From contig NZ_CP094473.1 of assembly GCF_023347535.1 (NCBI RefSeq), positions 434,001-498,000 on the forward strand: DNA of 64,000 nt. The letters are read 5' to 3'. Origin of the DNA: Faecalibacterium sp. HTF-F (GTDB lineage Bacteria > Bacillota > Clostridia > Oscillospirales > Ruminococcaceae). This document shows positions 45,729-54,346 of the stretch, one piece after another (within the stretch, counting starts at the first letter, position 1; each line of letters starts with the position of its first letter). The position numbers were made by a program, and so were the translations under genes. Under the pieces are notes generated by a model that saw only the letters and a program-made list of their open reading frames with translations, did no database searches and was not told the origin of the DNA.

Positions 45729-48170
45729 ATGAAACGACACAAACTCATCCAGCGCCTAACGGCGGCGCTGGTGGCCGGTGCCATGGCTCTCAGCTTCTGC
45801 GCGCCGGCGCTGGCAGAAGCCCCCAGCGCCGCAGCGGACCCCGCCGCGCCCGCGGCCACAGCGTCCACCGCCGAGAACAGCACCGCGGACACCATTGTCT
45901 TTGACCAGCTCTATCTTGGCACGCAGGAGGACTGGGCCAAGACCATTGCGGACGGCTCCAGCGGCGATGTCGCCCTGCAGTACACCGCCGCAGACCGCAC
46001 CCTCACCGTCACCGGCACCTACTTCAGGGCGCTCACCATCTCCGCGCCCGGCGTGAACGTGGTGCTGACCGGCACCACCGGCCCGGCCGTGAAGGGCGAC
46101 TTGACCATCACGGACAGCGCCAGCGTCGCCGTCACCAGCAGTGCCGCCGGAGCACAGGCTGTCACCGGCAGCACGGACATCACCAGCGACGGCGCTGTGA
46201 GCATCACCGGCGCCGACCGTGCCGTGGGCGGCGAAAACCTCACCGTGAATGCGGGCGGCGACGTGACCATCGTCGGCGGCTGTGAAGGCGCGTCCATCTG
46301 GCACAGCGCCAGCATCACCACCACCGGCAGCGTGACCCTGACCACCAACAACAGCGGCGGCTGGGCACAGGGCACCGCTGGCACCGGCGTCCTCACCGTG
46401 GACGCGGGCGGCGATGTGACCATTACCGGCGGCACGGCCAGCCAGCCCACCATCAACGACGCGACCGTCCGCTGCGGCGGCGAGTTCGAGCTGCGCAACC
46501 CTGCAGGCGGTTTGGTGCTGTGTGATAAGACCAGCGACGGCAAGTCCGGCAACCTGCACTACTATAACACCGGTGCCACCGAGCTCGTATTCCGCGCATC
46601 TTCCATGGGTGCCACCTGCGATGTGTTCCAGCCGGGCGACAGCACCGTGTTCGGCACGCTTGGCGATCCCAGCTGGATCACAGCAAAACACGAGCAAGAC
46701 TATCAGCTCACCCTGACCGGCTGCGCGCCGGCAGATTCCGCCCAGGGCCGAACGGTGTTCTATCCGGGCGAAGAAGTGCATCTGGTCTTGAAGCGCCCGA
46801 CGAACGGCACCACCTTTACGGGCTGGACCGTCACCAAAGAGGACGGCATCGCCGTGCTGTTTGAGCAGGAGGACGACAGCATCCGCTTCACGATGCCCGC
46901 CTGCGCTGTGACGGCCGCCGCCAACTGGGAGCAGGCCACAGGCCAGGCTCTGTGGCTCAGCACGGAACAGGATTGGATCATCGTCAGCAAGGCTTCGCTG
47001 GAAGCTTACCCCATAAGCGGCATCACCTATGAAGACGGTGCTTTTGTCGTGGACGGCTTCATCGTGGACGACATAAAAGCAGCCAAGACCCTCCGCGTTC
47101 TGGGCCTTGCCCCCACCGAAGACGAGCGCCCGGACGTGGTGCTGAAGAACCTGACCGTCGATACGCTCATCGTGGACGGCGTGCGGGACGTGACCCTTGA
47201 CGCCTGCCGCATCGGGGAGCTGGACGGTTACGACCATTTTGATACTAACTACTCGCTGCAGATCACCAATGCCCGCGACGTGGTGCTGGCAAACACATCC
47301 AGCCGTTATTCCGACATCTCCGGTGTGCGGAACGTGACGGCCAAGGCCGACGACACGCTCTGCGACCGGCTCAACATCGACTGCACCGGCGACATTGCAC
47401 TTTCCACCGCCGCCGACACTCTCGGTGTGGCCTGTTATCTTCGGGCGGGCGGCAGCATCCGGCTCACCGGTGCCCCGTGGAAAACGTTGATGGTGCACAG
47501 CGCCCAGAATGCGACCGTGGACGCGAACGCACTGCCCCAGCACGCCTCTTTCACCTGCAGCGGCATCGTGGATGTCAGCCAGCGCGACGGCGGTGCCATC
47601 GTGGAACGGGATTCCGGCTCTCCGTGGTACCTTCTGGAATACTACCCGGAGACCGAGCAGCCCTACGTCGTCACCCTGAACGGGGAGACCGGCGAGGTGC
47701 GGAGCGATTCTTACCAGCTGAACAACTTGGACGACCTGCGCGCGGTGCAGCACCTGCTCATCACCCCGGCGTCGTTGCTGCCGGATGATGTGGACTCGGA
47801 CGCAGTCGGGCAGTTCATCACCGACGCCAGCGGCGTGCTGGTCAGCGCAGCCCTCGCGGGGGCCGCCGTGTGGGGCGGCTATGAGGTGACGACCCGCGTC
47901 ATGCTGAAAAACCTGCTGCCGGAAGGGGCGGCCATCCCCGCCACCCGCGGCGAACTGGCCCAGCTGCTGTGGAACGCCGCAGGCCGCCCGGAAGCCGGTG
48001 CCGTCGTGACCGTGTACCCGGACATCACGGACGCCGACCAGCAGGCTGCGGCCCGCTGGTGCACCGAGCAGGGCCTGCTCACCGCCCGCAGCGACGGCAC
48101 CTTTGCCCCCGACGGCCGGGTGCCCAAGTGGCGGGTCATCGAGGTGTGGAACCACGCCTTTGCAAAATAA
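45729..48170 (+). CDS. Secreted surface protein with beta-helix-like repeats and SLH-type C-terminus
   Basis: An 813-residue protein starting MKRHKLIQRLTAALVAGAM, with a clear signal peptide cleaved after APALA-E (near residue 30). The middle part is rich in short GGDVTITGG / TDITSDGAVSITGA-type beta repeats, then an InlB-like repeat (TFTGWTVTKEDG). The last ~80 residues (TRGELAQLLWNAAGRPEAG; DGTFAPDGRVP) form an S-layer-homology domain that would anchor it to the wall. Ligand unknown. ATG 45729 follows AAAGGAGG. Confidence 0.85.
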   Translation: MKRHKLIQRLTAALVAGAMALSFCAPALAEAPSAAADPAAPAATASTAENSTADTIVFDQLYLGTQEDWAKTIADGSSGDVALQYTAADRTLTVTGTYFRALTISAPGVNVVLTGTTGPAVKGDLTITDSASVAVTSSAAGAQAVTGSTDITSDGAVSITGADRAVGGENLTVNAGGDVTIVGGCEGASIWHSASITTTGSVTLTTNNSGGWAQGTAGTGVLTVDAGGDVTITGGTASQPTINDATVRCGGEFELRNPAGGLVLCDKTSDGKSGNLHYYNTGATELVFRASSMGATCDVFQPGDSTVFGTLGDPSWITAKHEQDYQLTLTGCAPADSAQGRTVFYPGEEVHLVLKRPTNGTTFTGWTVTKEDGIAVLFEQEDDSIRFTMPACAVTAAANWEQATGQALWLSTEQDWIIVSKASLEAYPISGITYEDGAFVVDGFIVDDIKAAKTLRVLGLAPTEDERPDVVLKNLTVDTLIVDGVRDVTLDACRIGELDGYDHFDTNYSLQITNARDVVLANTSSRYSDISGVRNVTAKADDTLCDRLNIDCTGDIALSTAADTLGVACYLRAGGSIRLTGAPWKTLMVHSAQNATVDANALPQHASFTCSGIVDVSQRDGGAIVERDSGSPWYLLEYYPETEQPYVVTLNGETGEVRSDSYQLNNLDDLRAVQHLLITPASLLPDDVDSDAVGQFITDASGVLVSAALAGAAVWGGYEVTTRVMLKNLLPEGAAIPATRGELAQLLWNAAGRPEAGAVVTVYPDITDADQQAAARWCTEQGLLTARSDGTFAPDGRVPKWRVIEVWNHAFAK

Positions 48171-48183
48171 CGCTCCCTCATCA

Positions 48184-48215
48184 AAGGCCAGCGCTTCTGC
48201 GCTGGCCTTTTTGCT
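48184..48215 (+). terminator. Terminator of the surface-protein gene
   Basis: Stem AAGGCCAGCGC / GCGCTGGCCTT followed by TTTG. Confidence 0.85.
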
Positions 48216-48267
48216 GCACTGCACCGCCCTTCTCTCCCCTTTTTCCTCCCCAGCACCGCCTTTTTTG

Positions 48268-48296
48268 TTGACAAAGGCCCGGCTTGCTATTATAAT
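48268..48296 (+). promoter_or_regulatory. Promoter of greA-lysS
   Basis: TTGACA (48268-48273), a 17-nt spacer and TATAAT (48291-48296). Confidence 0.85.
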
Positions 48297-48369
48297 AATG
48301 TAGTCAAAATGGCATTATTGTGCGGCTTTGCGGCTGTGCAAAACAAATAGACAAGGAGAGATTCTCAAA

Positions 48370-48855
48370 ATGGCACAAGAGATCAAGATGTCCGCCGCCG
48401 GTCTGAAGGCAATGCAGGAGGAACTGGAATACCTCAAAACGGTCCGCCGCAAGGAGCTGGCTGAAGAGATCAAGGAAGCACGCAGCCACGGCGACCTGTC
48501 CGAGAACAGCGAGTACGACGAGGCCAAGAACACCCAGGGTCTGGTGGAGAACCGCATCACCGAGCTGGAGCAGATGATCAAGAACGCTGTCGTCATTGAT
48601 GAGAGCGAGCTGAGTGTGGACAGCGTGTCTGTGGGCACCCATGTGGTCATCCGGATGACCGGTGAGGACGAGACCGAAGAATACGATATCGTGGGCCGCA
48701 CCGAGGCCGACCCCCTGAACGGCAAGATCAGCGACGAGAGCCCCGTGGGCCACGCCCTGCTGAACAAGGCCGTGGGTGCCAAGGCCGAAGTTCTGCTGCC
48801 CACCGGCCACACGGTGGAGTACACTGTGCTGCGCATTTCCCACGCAGCAAACTAA
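48370..48855 (+). CDS. greA: Transcription elongation factor GreA
   Basis: A 161-residue protein that rescues backtracked RNA polymerase by stimulating transcript cleavage. The N-terminal coiled coil carries the DLSENSEYDEAK tip with the acidic catalytic residues; the C-terminal FKBP-like domain ends near YTVLRISHA. ATG 48370 follows AAGGAGAG. It is 12 bases upstream of lysS, and the two form an operon common in Firmicutes. Confidence 0.95.
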   Translation: MAQEIKMSAAGLKAMQEELEYLKTVRRKELAEEIKEARSHGDLSENSEYDEAKNTQGLVENRITELEQMIKNAVVIDESELSVDSVSVGTHVVIRMTGEDETEEYDIVGRTEADPLNGKISDESPVGHALLNKAVGAKAEVLLPTGHTVEYTVLRISHAAN

Positions 48856-48867
48856 GTAGGAGTAATC

Positions 48868-50379
48868 ATGGAAGAGCAAAAGAAGAACCCCGCACAGGGC
48901 CTGTCCGAGAGCGAGCAGGTGCAGGTGCGCCGCCAGAAGCTGGCCGACCTGCAGGCCGCAGGCCGCGACCCCTTTACCCTGACCAAGTATCCGCAGGACG
49001 CCTACTCTGCCGACCTGAAGGAAGAGTTTGCTGCCCTGCCCAACGAGACCGACAGCGGCAAGACCGTGGCGCTGGCGGGCCGCATGATGTCCAAGCGCGT
49101 GATGGGCAAGGCAAGCTTTGCCCACCTGCGGGACGATAAGGGCGACATCCAGCTGTACGTCCGCCGCGATGAGCTGGGCGAGGAGTCCTACGCCGCCTTC
49201 AAGAAGCTGGACGTGGGCGACATCATCGGCGTGAAGGGCGAGGTGTTCCGCACCAAGACCGGCGAGCTGAGCGTCCGCGCCACCGAGCTGACCCTGCTGG
49301 CCAAGAGCCTGCGCCCCCTGCCCGAGAAGTTCCACGGCCTGACCGACACCGAGATGCGTTACCGTCAGCGCTACGTGGACCTGATCGCCAACCCCGAGGT
49401 GAAGGACACCTTCGTGAAGCGCAGCCAGATCCTGAAGGAGATCCGCGCCTATCTGGACGAGAAGGGCTTCCTGGAGGTGGACACCCCCATCCTGACCCCC
49501 TTCGAGATCGGCGCCTCCGCACGCCCCTTCTACACCCATCACAACAGCCTGAACATGGACATGGTGCTGCGCATCGAGACCGAGCTGTACCTCAAGCGCC
49601 TGATCGTGGGCGGCATGGACCGCGTGTATGAGGTGGGCCGCATCTTCCGCAACGAGGGCATGGACCCCAAGCACAACCCGGAGTTCACCAGCATCGAGCT
49701 GTATCAGGCCTTCACCGACTTCCACGGCATGATGGATCTGGTGGAGGAGCTGTACAAGCGCCTTGCCCAGAAGATCTGCGGCAGCATGGTCATCCCCTAT
49801 CAGGGCAAGCAGATCGACATGGGCCACTGGGAGCGCCTGACCATGGTGGAAGCTGTGAAGAAGTATTCCGGCGTGGACTTCAACGACTGGAAGTCTGACG
49901 AGGACGCCATCGCCGCCGCCAAGGAGCACCACGTGGAGCTGCCCGAGGTGCCCACCAAGGGTGCCATTCTGGCCGAGTTCTTCGACGCCTTTGTGGAGGA
50001 CAAGCTGATCCAGCCCACCTTCATCTACGACTACCCCGTGGAGATCAGCCCGCTGGCAAAGCGCAAGCCGGACGACCCCGCCTTCACCGAGCGCTTTGAG
50101 TATTTCATCGACTGCACCGAGTACGGCAACGCCTTCAGCGAACTGAACGACCCCATCGACCAGAAGGGCCGCTTCGAGCGTCAGGTAGCCGAGCGCAAGG
50201 CCATCGAGCCCGACTGCAAGGCACAGGTGGACTACGACTACGTGAACGCACTGGAGTACGGCCTGCCCCCCACGGGCGGTCTGGGCTTCGGCGTGGACCG
50301 TCTGGTGATGCTGCTCACCGACAGCGCCTCCATCCGCGATGTGCTGCTGTTCCCCACGATGAAGCCGATTGAGCAGTAA
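48868..50379 (+). CDS. lysS: Lysyl-tRNA synthetase (class II)
   Basis: A 503-residue synthetase that charges tRNA-Lys. N-terminal OB-fold anticodon domain (LAGRMMSKRVMGKASFAHLR), class II motif 2 region (VYEVGRIFRNEGMDPKHNPEF) in parts, and motif 3 near the C-terminus (PTGGLGFGVDRLVMLLT). Length is normal. It lies directly after greA, under the promoter at 48268. Confidence 0.96.
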   Translation: MEEQKKNPAQGLSESEQVQVRRQKLADLQAAGRDPFTLTKYPQDAYSADLKEEFAALPNETDSGKTVALAGRMMSKRVMGKASFAHLRDDKGDIQLYVRRDELGEESYAAFKKLDVGDIIGVKGEVFRTKTGELSVRATELTLLAKSLRPLPEKFHGLTDTEMRYRQRYVDLIANPEVKDTFVKRSQILKEIRAYLDEKGFLEVDTPILTPFEIGASARPFYTHHNSLNMDMVLRIETELYLKRLIVGGMDRVYEVGRIFRNEGMDPKHNPEFTSIELYQAFTDFHGMMDLVEELYKRLAQKICGSMVIPYQGKQIDMGHWERLTMVEAVKKYSGVDFNDWKSDEDAIAAAKEHHVELPEVPTKGAILAEFFDAFVEDKLIQPTFIYDYPVEISPLAKRKPDDPAFTERFEYFIDCTEYGNAFSELNDPIDQKGRFERQVAERKAIEPDCKAQVDYDYVNALEYGLPPTGGLGFGVDRLVMLLTDSASIRDVLLFPTMKPIEQ

Positions 50380-50561
50380 AACACAAAATTAAAACGCAGA
50401 TACGATAAATTTTCAAACGAAATTCGGGCGATATCTGCGGTACTACACCCGGGCTACACCAATTTTGGGACGTTTTCCCGAAAAGGAGCCTTACAAAGCG
50501 GTGTGGTGTAAGAATTGAATAGGTGGATTGGTGTAGTAGACAAACTACCCACAATATGATG
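50380..50561. other. Intergenic boundary before the arsenic operon
   Basis: About 180 AT-richer bases after lysS without any supported gene. The change of composition here may mark the left junction of a transferred arsenic operon. No clear direct repeat was found. Confidence 0.4.
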
Positions 50562-50602
50562 AAAAGCAGGTACACTGTAGAAATGCGGTGTACCTGCTTT
50601 TA
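50562..50602. terminator. Hairpin terminator before the ars operon
   Basis: AAAAGCAGGTACAC ... GTGTACCTGCTTTT, a perfect 14-bp stem. Confidence 0.85.
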
Positions 50603-50609
50603 TTTGCAC

Positions 50610-50645
50610 AAATGCATTGACATTTATCTATGCATTTGCTATACT
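50610..50645 (+). promoter_or_regulatory. ars promoter with inverted-repeat operator
   Basis: TTGACA (50617-50622), a 17-nt spacer and TATACT (50640-50645). AAATGCAT (50610-50617) and its inverted copy ATGCATTT (50630-50637) embrace the -35 box and part of the spacer, an ideal site for repression by ArsR. Confidence 0.75.
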
Positions 50646-50680
50646 GCTCACATAGACGAATATCAATGCGAGGTGTTTTC

Positions 50681-50989
50681 ATGAACGCTATAGATGTGGC
50701 TTTGATCTGCAAGGCTTTGGGGGATGCGAACCGGCTGGAAATTGTGAAGATGCTGTCGGATGGAGAAAAGTGCGGCTGCAAGCTGTTGGAACGGTTTGAA
50801 ATTACGCAGCCGACGCTTTCGCACCATATGAAGATTTTGGTGGAATGTGGACTGGTGAACGCCCGCAAGGATGGCAAGTGGCAGCACTACTCCCTGAACT
50901 GCGAAACCCTGACCCAGTTCAAAGAATTTATAGAGGGACTGACCTGCTGCGGCTGCGGCTCTAATAGCGAAGGAGGGTGCTGCTCCTGA
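50681..50989 (+). CDS. arsR: ArsR-family metalloregulator
   Basis: A 102-residue winged-helix repressor released from DNA by As(III) or related metalloids. A Cys pair in the DNA-binding region (EKCGCKLLERF) takes the place of the classical CVC arsenic site. The C-terminus is unusually Cys-rich (CCGCGSNSEGGCCS), a possible second metal site. It heads an operon with a permease, a thioredoxin-like protein and an arsenate reductase. Confidence 0.88.
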   Translation: MNAIDVALICKALGDANRLEIVKMLSDGEKCGCKLLERFEITQPTLSHHMKILVECGLVNARKDGKWQHYSLNCETLTQFKEFIEGLTCCGCGSNSEGGCCS

Positions 50990-51984
50990 TGGGCAAGTTT
51001 ATCACCGATCAAATCCTCGGCATGAAGTGGCTGAATACGCTGATTGGAAATCTACTCGGCGCATTGGGATTGGACGCAACAAGCCGAATCGGTGGGAGCA
51101 TTCAGTTCTTCCTCTATGATGTGATTAAGATCACCGTGCTGCTCTGTGTGCTGATTTATCTGATCTCCTACATTCAGAGTTATTTTCCGCCGGAACGCAG
51201 TAAGAAAATTATGGGGCGGTTTCACGGTATCTGGGCAAACTGCATCGCAGCCCTGCTCGGCACGGTAACACCGTTCTGCTCCTGCTCGTCCATTCCACTG
51301 TTTATCGGATTTACCAGTGCCGGACTGCCGCTGGGTGTGACCTTCTCGTTCCTGATTTCATCGCCTATGGTGGACTTGGGAAGTCTTGTTCTTCTGATGA
51401 GTATTTTCGGGGCAAAGGTTGCGATTCTCTATGTGGTGCTGGGGCTTGTGATTGCTGTGGCTGGCGGTACGCTGATTGAAAAGCTGCACATGGAAAATCA
51501 GGTGGAGGAATTTATCCGCAGGGCATCTGCCGTGGACATTGCCTCCCCAACACTGACGCAGAAGGAACGGCTAGTTTATGCCAAGGATCAGGTAGAGGAA
51601 ACCTTCAAGAAGGTTTTTCCGTACATTCTCATCGGCGTAGGCATCGGGGCTGTCATTCACAACTGGATTCCCGAAAGCTGGGTTGTGGCGGTTCTCGGCA
51701 GCCATAACCCCTTCGGCGTAATATTAGCAACCATCATCGGCATTCCCATGTATGCCGATATTTTTGGCACGATTCCCATTGCTGAGGCTTTGCTTGGAAA
51801 AGGCGCACAGCTTGGTACGGTGCTTGACTTTATGATGGGTGTTACCACGCTGTCTTTGCCGTCAATGATTATGTTGCGCAAGGCAGTCAAGCCGAAGTTG
51901 CTGGGTGTTTTTATCGCCATCTGTGCTGCGGGCATTATCGTTGTAGGCTATTTATTCAACCTGTTTCAGGGCAGTATCTTATAA
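50989..51984 (+). CDS. ArsP-like permease (SO_0444/DUF318 type)
   Basis: A 331-residue membrane protein with about eight to ten spans in two halves. It carries the Cys-rich motif TPFCSCSSIPLF and the second-half counterpart FSFLISSPMV, both typical of permeases that export organoarsenicals or metal ions. ATG 50989 overlaps the arsR stop by one base. The operon has no ArsB or Acr3, so this is the only visible efflux candidate. Confidence 0.85.
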   Translation: MGKFITDQILGMKWLNTLIGNLLGALGLDATSRIGGSIQFFLYDVIKITVLLCVLIYLISYIQSYFPPERSKKIMGRFHGIWANCIAALLGTVTPFCSCSSIPLFIGFTSAGLPLGVTFSFLISSPMVDLGSLVLLMSIFGAKVAILYVVLGLVIAVAGGTLIEKLHMENQVEEFIRRASAVDIASPTLTQKERLVYAKDQVEETFKKVFPYILIGVGIGAVIHNWIPESWVVAVLGSHNPFGVILATIIGIPMYADIFGTIPIAEALLGKGAQLGTVLDFMMGVTTLSLPSMIMLRKAVKPKLLGVFIAICAAGIIVVGYLFNLFQGSIL

Positions 51985-51999
51985 TTTGGAGGGACTATC

Positions 52000-52353
52000 A
52001 TGTCAATTTTCGGATTTGGAAAGAAAAAAGAAGATCAAAAGCAGTCTTGCTGCTGCGGAGGCAACTGTACATCGGAAACCATGCAGGCGGCAGAAGCAAA
52101 AAAGAAGGAATCCGGCATTAAAATTCTCGGTGGAGGTTGTGCCAAGTGCAACGCACTGGAAGCGGAAACCAAAGAAGCACTGCGGGAACTCGGTATGGAT
52201 GCTACCATCGACCATGTGCGGGACTTTGAAAAAATCGCCGCCTATGGAGTGATGACAACACCTGCGCTGGTGGTAGATGGTCAGGTGGTGTCCTATGGCA
52301 AGGTGCTGAAAAAGGATGAAGTCATTTCTATTTTGAAGAAAGTAAGAGCATGA
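52000..52353 (+). CDS. Thioredoxin-like redox-active disulfide protein
   Basis: A 117-residue protein of the small TM0996/MTH895-type thioredoxins. The active site is CAKC in GGGCAKCNALE. A lysine- and cysteine-rich N-terminal extension (KQSCCCGGNCTS) may bind metal. In ars operons with SO_0444-type permeases such proteins probably reduce or carry the metalloid. Good ribosome site GGAGG at 51988. Confidence 0.85.
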   Translation: MSIFGFGKKKEDQKQSCCCGGNCTSETMQAAEAKKKESGIKILGGGCAKCNALEAETKEALRELGMDATIDHVRDFEKIAAYGVMTTPALVVDGQVVSYGKVLKKDEVISILKKVRA

Positions 52354-52435
52354 ACGAACATAACACATCTCCCATTGGATTTTTTTCAGAAATATCTGAC
52401 TGTATCGCAAACAAAACGAAAGGCAGGTTCCCCGC

Positions 52436-52837
52436 ATGACCAAACTAAAAGTTGCATTTATCTGTGTCCATAACTCCTGCCGCAGCCAGATTGCGGAGGC
52501 ATTGGGCAAAGCGCTGGCGTCCGACGTGTTTGAAAGCTATTCTGCTGGAACGGAAACAAAACCCCGGATCAATCAGGATGCTGTCCGACTGATGAATGAG
52601 CTTTATGGCATCGACATGGAGCAGACGCAGTATTCTAAGCTGATTTCTGCGATTCCTGAACCGGATTTTACAATCTCGATGGGATGCAATGTAGGATGCC
52701 CTTTTATTGGTAGACCATTTGATGATAACTGGGGATTGGAAGACCCGACTGGAAAAGATGATGCTGCGTTTAAGGATGTGATCATGCAGATCCATCAAAA
52801 TATCATAGCATTGAAAAATCGCCTTCAAACTATATAA
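52436..52837 (+). CDS. arsC: Arsenate reductase (low-molecular-weight phosphatase type)
   Basis: A 133-residue protein that reduces As(V) to As(III). The P-loop is CVHNSCRS (nucleophile Cys10-type with Arg); the Asp loop is DDNWGLEDPTGK. Thioredoxin-coupled ArsC proteins of this fold normally have two further cysteines, and C-x3-C (GCNVGC) is present. It is the last gene of the operon, ended by a terminator at 52850. Confidence 0.9.
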   Translation: MTKLKVAFICVHNSCRSQIAEALGKALASDVFESYSAGTETKPRINQDAVRLMNELYGIDMEQTQYSKLISAIPEPDFTISMGCNVGCPFIGRPFDDNWGLEDPTGKDDAAFKDVIMQIHQNIIALKNRLQTI

Positions 52838-52849
52838 ATCTGCTTGTCA

Positions 52850-52884
52850 GGAGGGCTGGCACCGTCCAGCCCTCTCTCTTTTTG
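52850..52884 (+). terminator. Terminator of the ars operon
   Basis: GGAGGGCTGG ... CCAGCCCTCTC followed by TCTTTTT. Confidence 0.85.
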
Positions 52885-52915
52885 CCAAAAGAATTTTTCG
52901 GAACTGAAAATGCAA

Positions 52916-52955
52916 AAAGCTGAGCACCTATTTTTTCGCAGATGCTCAGCTTTGC
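52916..52955. terminator. Second hairpin after the ars operon
   Basis: AAAGCTGAGCA ... TGCTCAGCTTT, probably the terminator of a minus-strand transcript or a reinforcing structure. Confidence 0.6.
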
Positions 52956-53137
52956 TGTACTTTTTTCTCTGGATTTATGATGAGTTTTTCAACTTTTGGG
53001 CTGCTTCAGGTGCTCTTTGCTGAAGTTTTCAACGTCTTTCGCCCTCGACATTTTGCAACAGCCCTTGCTCTGCTGAAAAGTTTTTCCGCTGAGGATGCCC
53101 AGAGCATCGCGGAGGGCATTTTGAATGCTCCCGTCTC

Positions 53138-53219
53138 CGGCATTGCCGCGCAGCGGCACATCATTTTGCGCCCGGCACAAACATCATTGCCGCAGGCACA
53201 TCATTCTGAAACTGCACCC
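53138..53219 (+). repeat. Short tandem imperfect repeats, locus 2
   Basis: Units CATTGCCGCGCAGCGGCACATC and ATTGCCGCAGGCACATCATT resemble those at 45420-45512. They overlap the 3' end of bioY and belong to the ~240-base gene-free stretch 52956-53200, which otherwise holds only low-complexity sequence. Confidence 0.6.
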
Positions 53220-53770
53220 TGCAGTTTCAGCACACCGGCCTGCTCCAGACGCTTGCGCAGCAGTGCACCCACGACGCAACTCACCACGATCTTGGCAAGG
53301 TCCAGCGCAATGAAGGGATACACGCACACCGACAGCGCATAGCTCAGCTCACACTGCATCTGGAACACGAACCATGCAGTGCCCAGCACATAGCAGGCGG
53401 CATCGCCCAGCACAAGGCCGATGCCGGAGACTACGGGCTGGCCCTTGCTCTTTTCGATGAACAGACCGCCGATGAAGGCCAGCAGCAGATAGCCCACCAG
53501 ATAGCCGCCGGTGGGGCCTGCCAGCTTGGCAATGCCTGCGCCGTAGCCGGAGAACACCGGCACACCCACCAGACCGATGAGCAGATACACCGCCACGCTC
53601 AGGGTGCCGAACTTGGGCCCCAGCAGCCATGCGGTCAGGCAGATGACAAAGTTTGCCAGCGAGATGGGAATGGCCCCGATGGGCACCGTCAGCGGGCCCA
53701 GCACGCACATTGCGGCGGCCATCAGTGCAGTGACGGCCATCTGATAGGTGGTCAGCTTTTTGTTTTTCAT
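53201..53770 (-). CDS. bioY: Biotin transporter substrate-binding subunit BioY
   Basis: A 189-residue integral membrane protein with about six spans, the S component of an ECF biotin importer. The N-terminus (MAVTALMAAAMCVLGPLTVP) and GPTGGYLVGYL are family signatures. No ATPase or T component is adjacent, so it would use a shared energising module. The start has a GGGGAA ribosome site. Confidence 0.92.
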   Translation of the reverse strand: MKNKKLTTYQMAVTALMAAAMCVLGPLTVPIGAIPISLANFVICLTAWLLGPKFGTLSVAVYLLIGLVGVPVFSGYGAGIAKLAGPTGGYLVGYLLLAFIGGLFIEKSKGQPVVSGIGLVLGDAACYVLGTAWFVFQMQCELSYALSVCVYPFIALDLAKIVVSCVVGALLRKRLEQAGVLKLQGAVSE

Positions 53771-54071
53771 AGATTGAAATTCCCCTCTGTTAAAAATTTA
53801 CAAGGCATCTGTGCCCGAGTATAGCGCAGCGGGGGACAGATGGTCAACAATAAAGTTTCGAGGGGGTTTACAATTCGGAACCTGATTGTAATACGGTGGA
53901 GAGTGTGCTAAAATAAAAATGCCGCCTGAAACGGCGGCGGAACTGGTGCTGTCCATAAAACGCAGGCGGCGACCCCATACCGGCAGGCTTTGTTTTCACA
54001 GAATGCCGGGAGGTCGGCTTTTTCGTAAAAGTACATACTTCCGGACGCTTACGCGGAAGGAGGGATGCCGG

Positions 54072-54197
54072 ATGTCCACAGCAGAGATCTTTACGGTGAT
54101 CGTAGCGCTGCTGGCGCTGTTGGTCAACGTGGTGTTTGTGACCTTTCAGGTCACATGGACCCTTGCCAAGGATCAGAAGGACAAAAAGAAAAAGTAA
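54072..54197 (+). CDS. Type I toxin-like small membrane peptide, module C
   Basis: A 41-residue peptide: MSTAEIFTVIVALLALLVNV (membrane span), motif T-F-Q-V-T-W, then a Lys-rich end. A promoter TTGTAA-17-TAAAAT lies at about 53885-53912, and the mRNA would start with the hairpin GCCGCC / GGCGG, a feature often seen in type I toxin mRNAs. ATG 54072 has the conserved GGAAGGAGGGATG leader. Confidence 0.7.
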   Translation: MSTAEIFTVIVALLALLVNVVFVTFQVTWTLAKDQKDKKKK

Positions 54198-54292
54198 CCG
54201 CCTTGTGCCTACCAAACCCAAGCGGTTACTTTTCTTTTTAGAACTCTAATTGCCGGTAAGGTGGCTGCCGTTTGCGGGCAGCACCTTTTCTA
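54197..54292 (-). ncRNA. Predicted antisense antitoxin RNA, module C
   Basis: About 95 nt on the minus strand, from the promoter at 54298-54326 to a hairpin (GTAACCGC / GCGGTTAC) overlapping the toxin stop. Its 5' end (AATAGAAAAGGTGCTGCCCG) matches module A. Confidence 0.6.
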
Positions 54293-54297
54293 TTGAT

Positions 54298-54326
54298 AGT
54301 ATAGTCTGTTTTATACGGCTTGTCAA
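54298..54326 (-). promoter_or_regulatory. Promoter of antisense RNA C
   Basis: Minus strand TTGACA (54321-54326), a 17-nt spacer and TATACT (54298-54303). Confidence 0.8.
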
Positions 54327-54346
54327 GAAAAACAAGGAGGTCCCCT

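Noticed and set aside
45756-48224. A minus-strand frame (822 codons) opposite the surface protein, and similar ones opposite EF-G (42949-45495) and lysS-greA (48304-49932)
   Set aside because: Same cause: third-position GC keeps the antisense frame open. Plus-strand genes have domains, promoters and ribosome sites.
53840-53880. Possible BirA operator upstream of bioY (TTGTAAACC on the minus strand)
   Set aside because: Only one half-site is convincing; the second half is not a proper inverted match.
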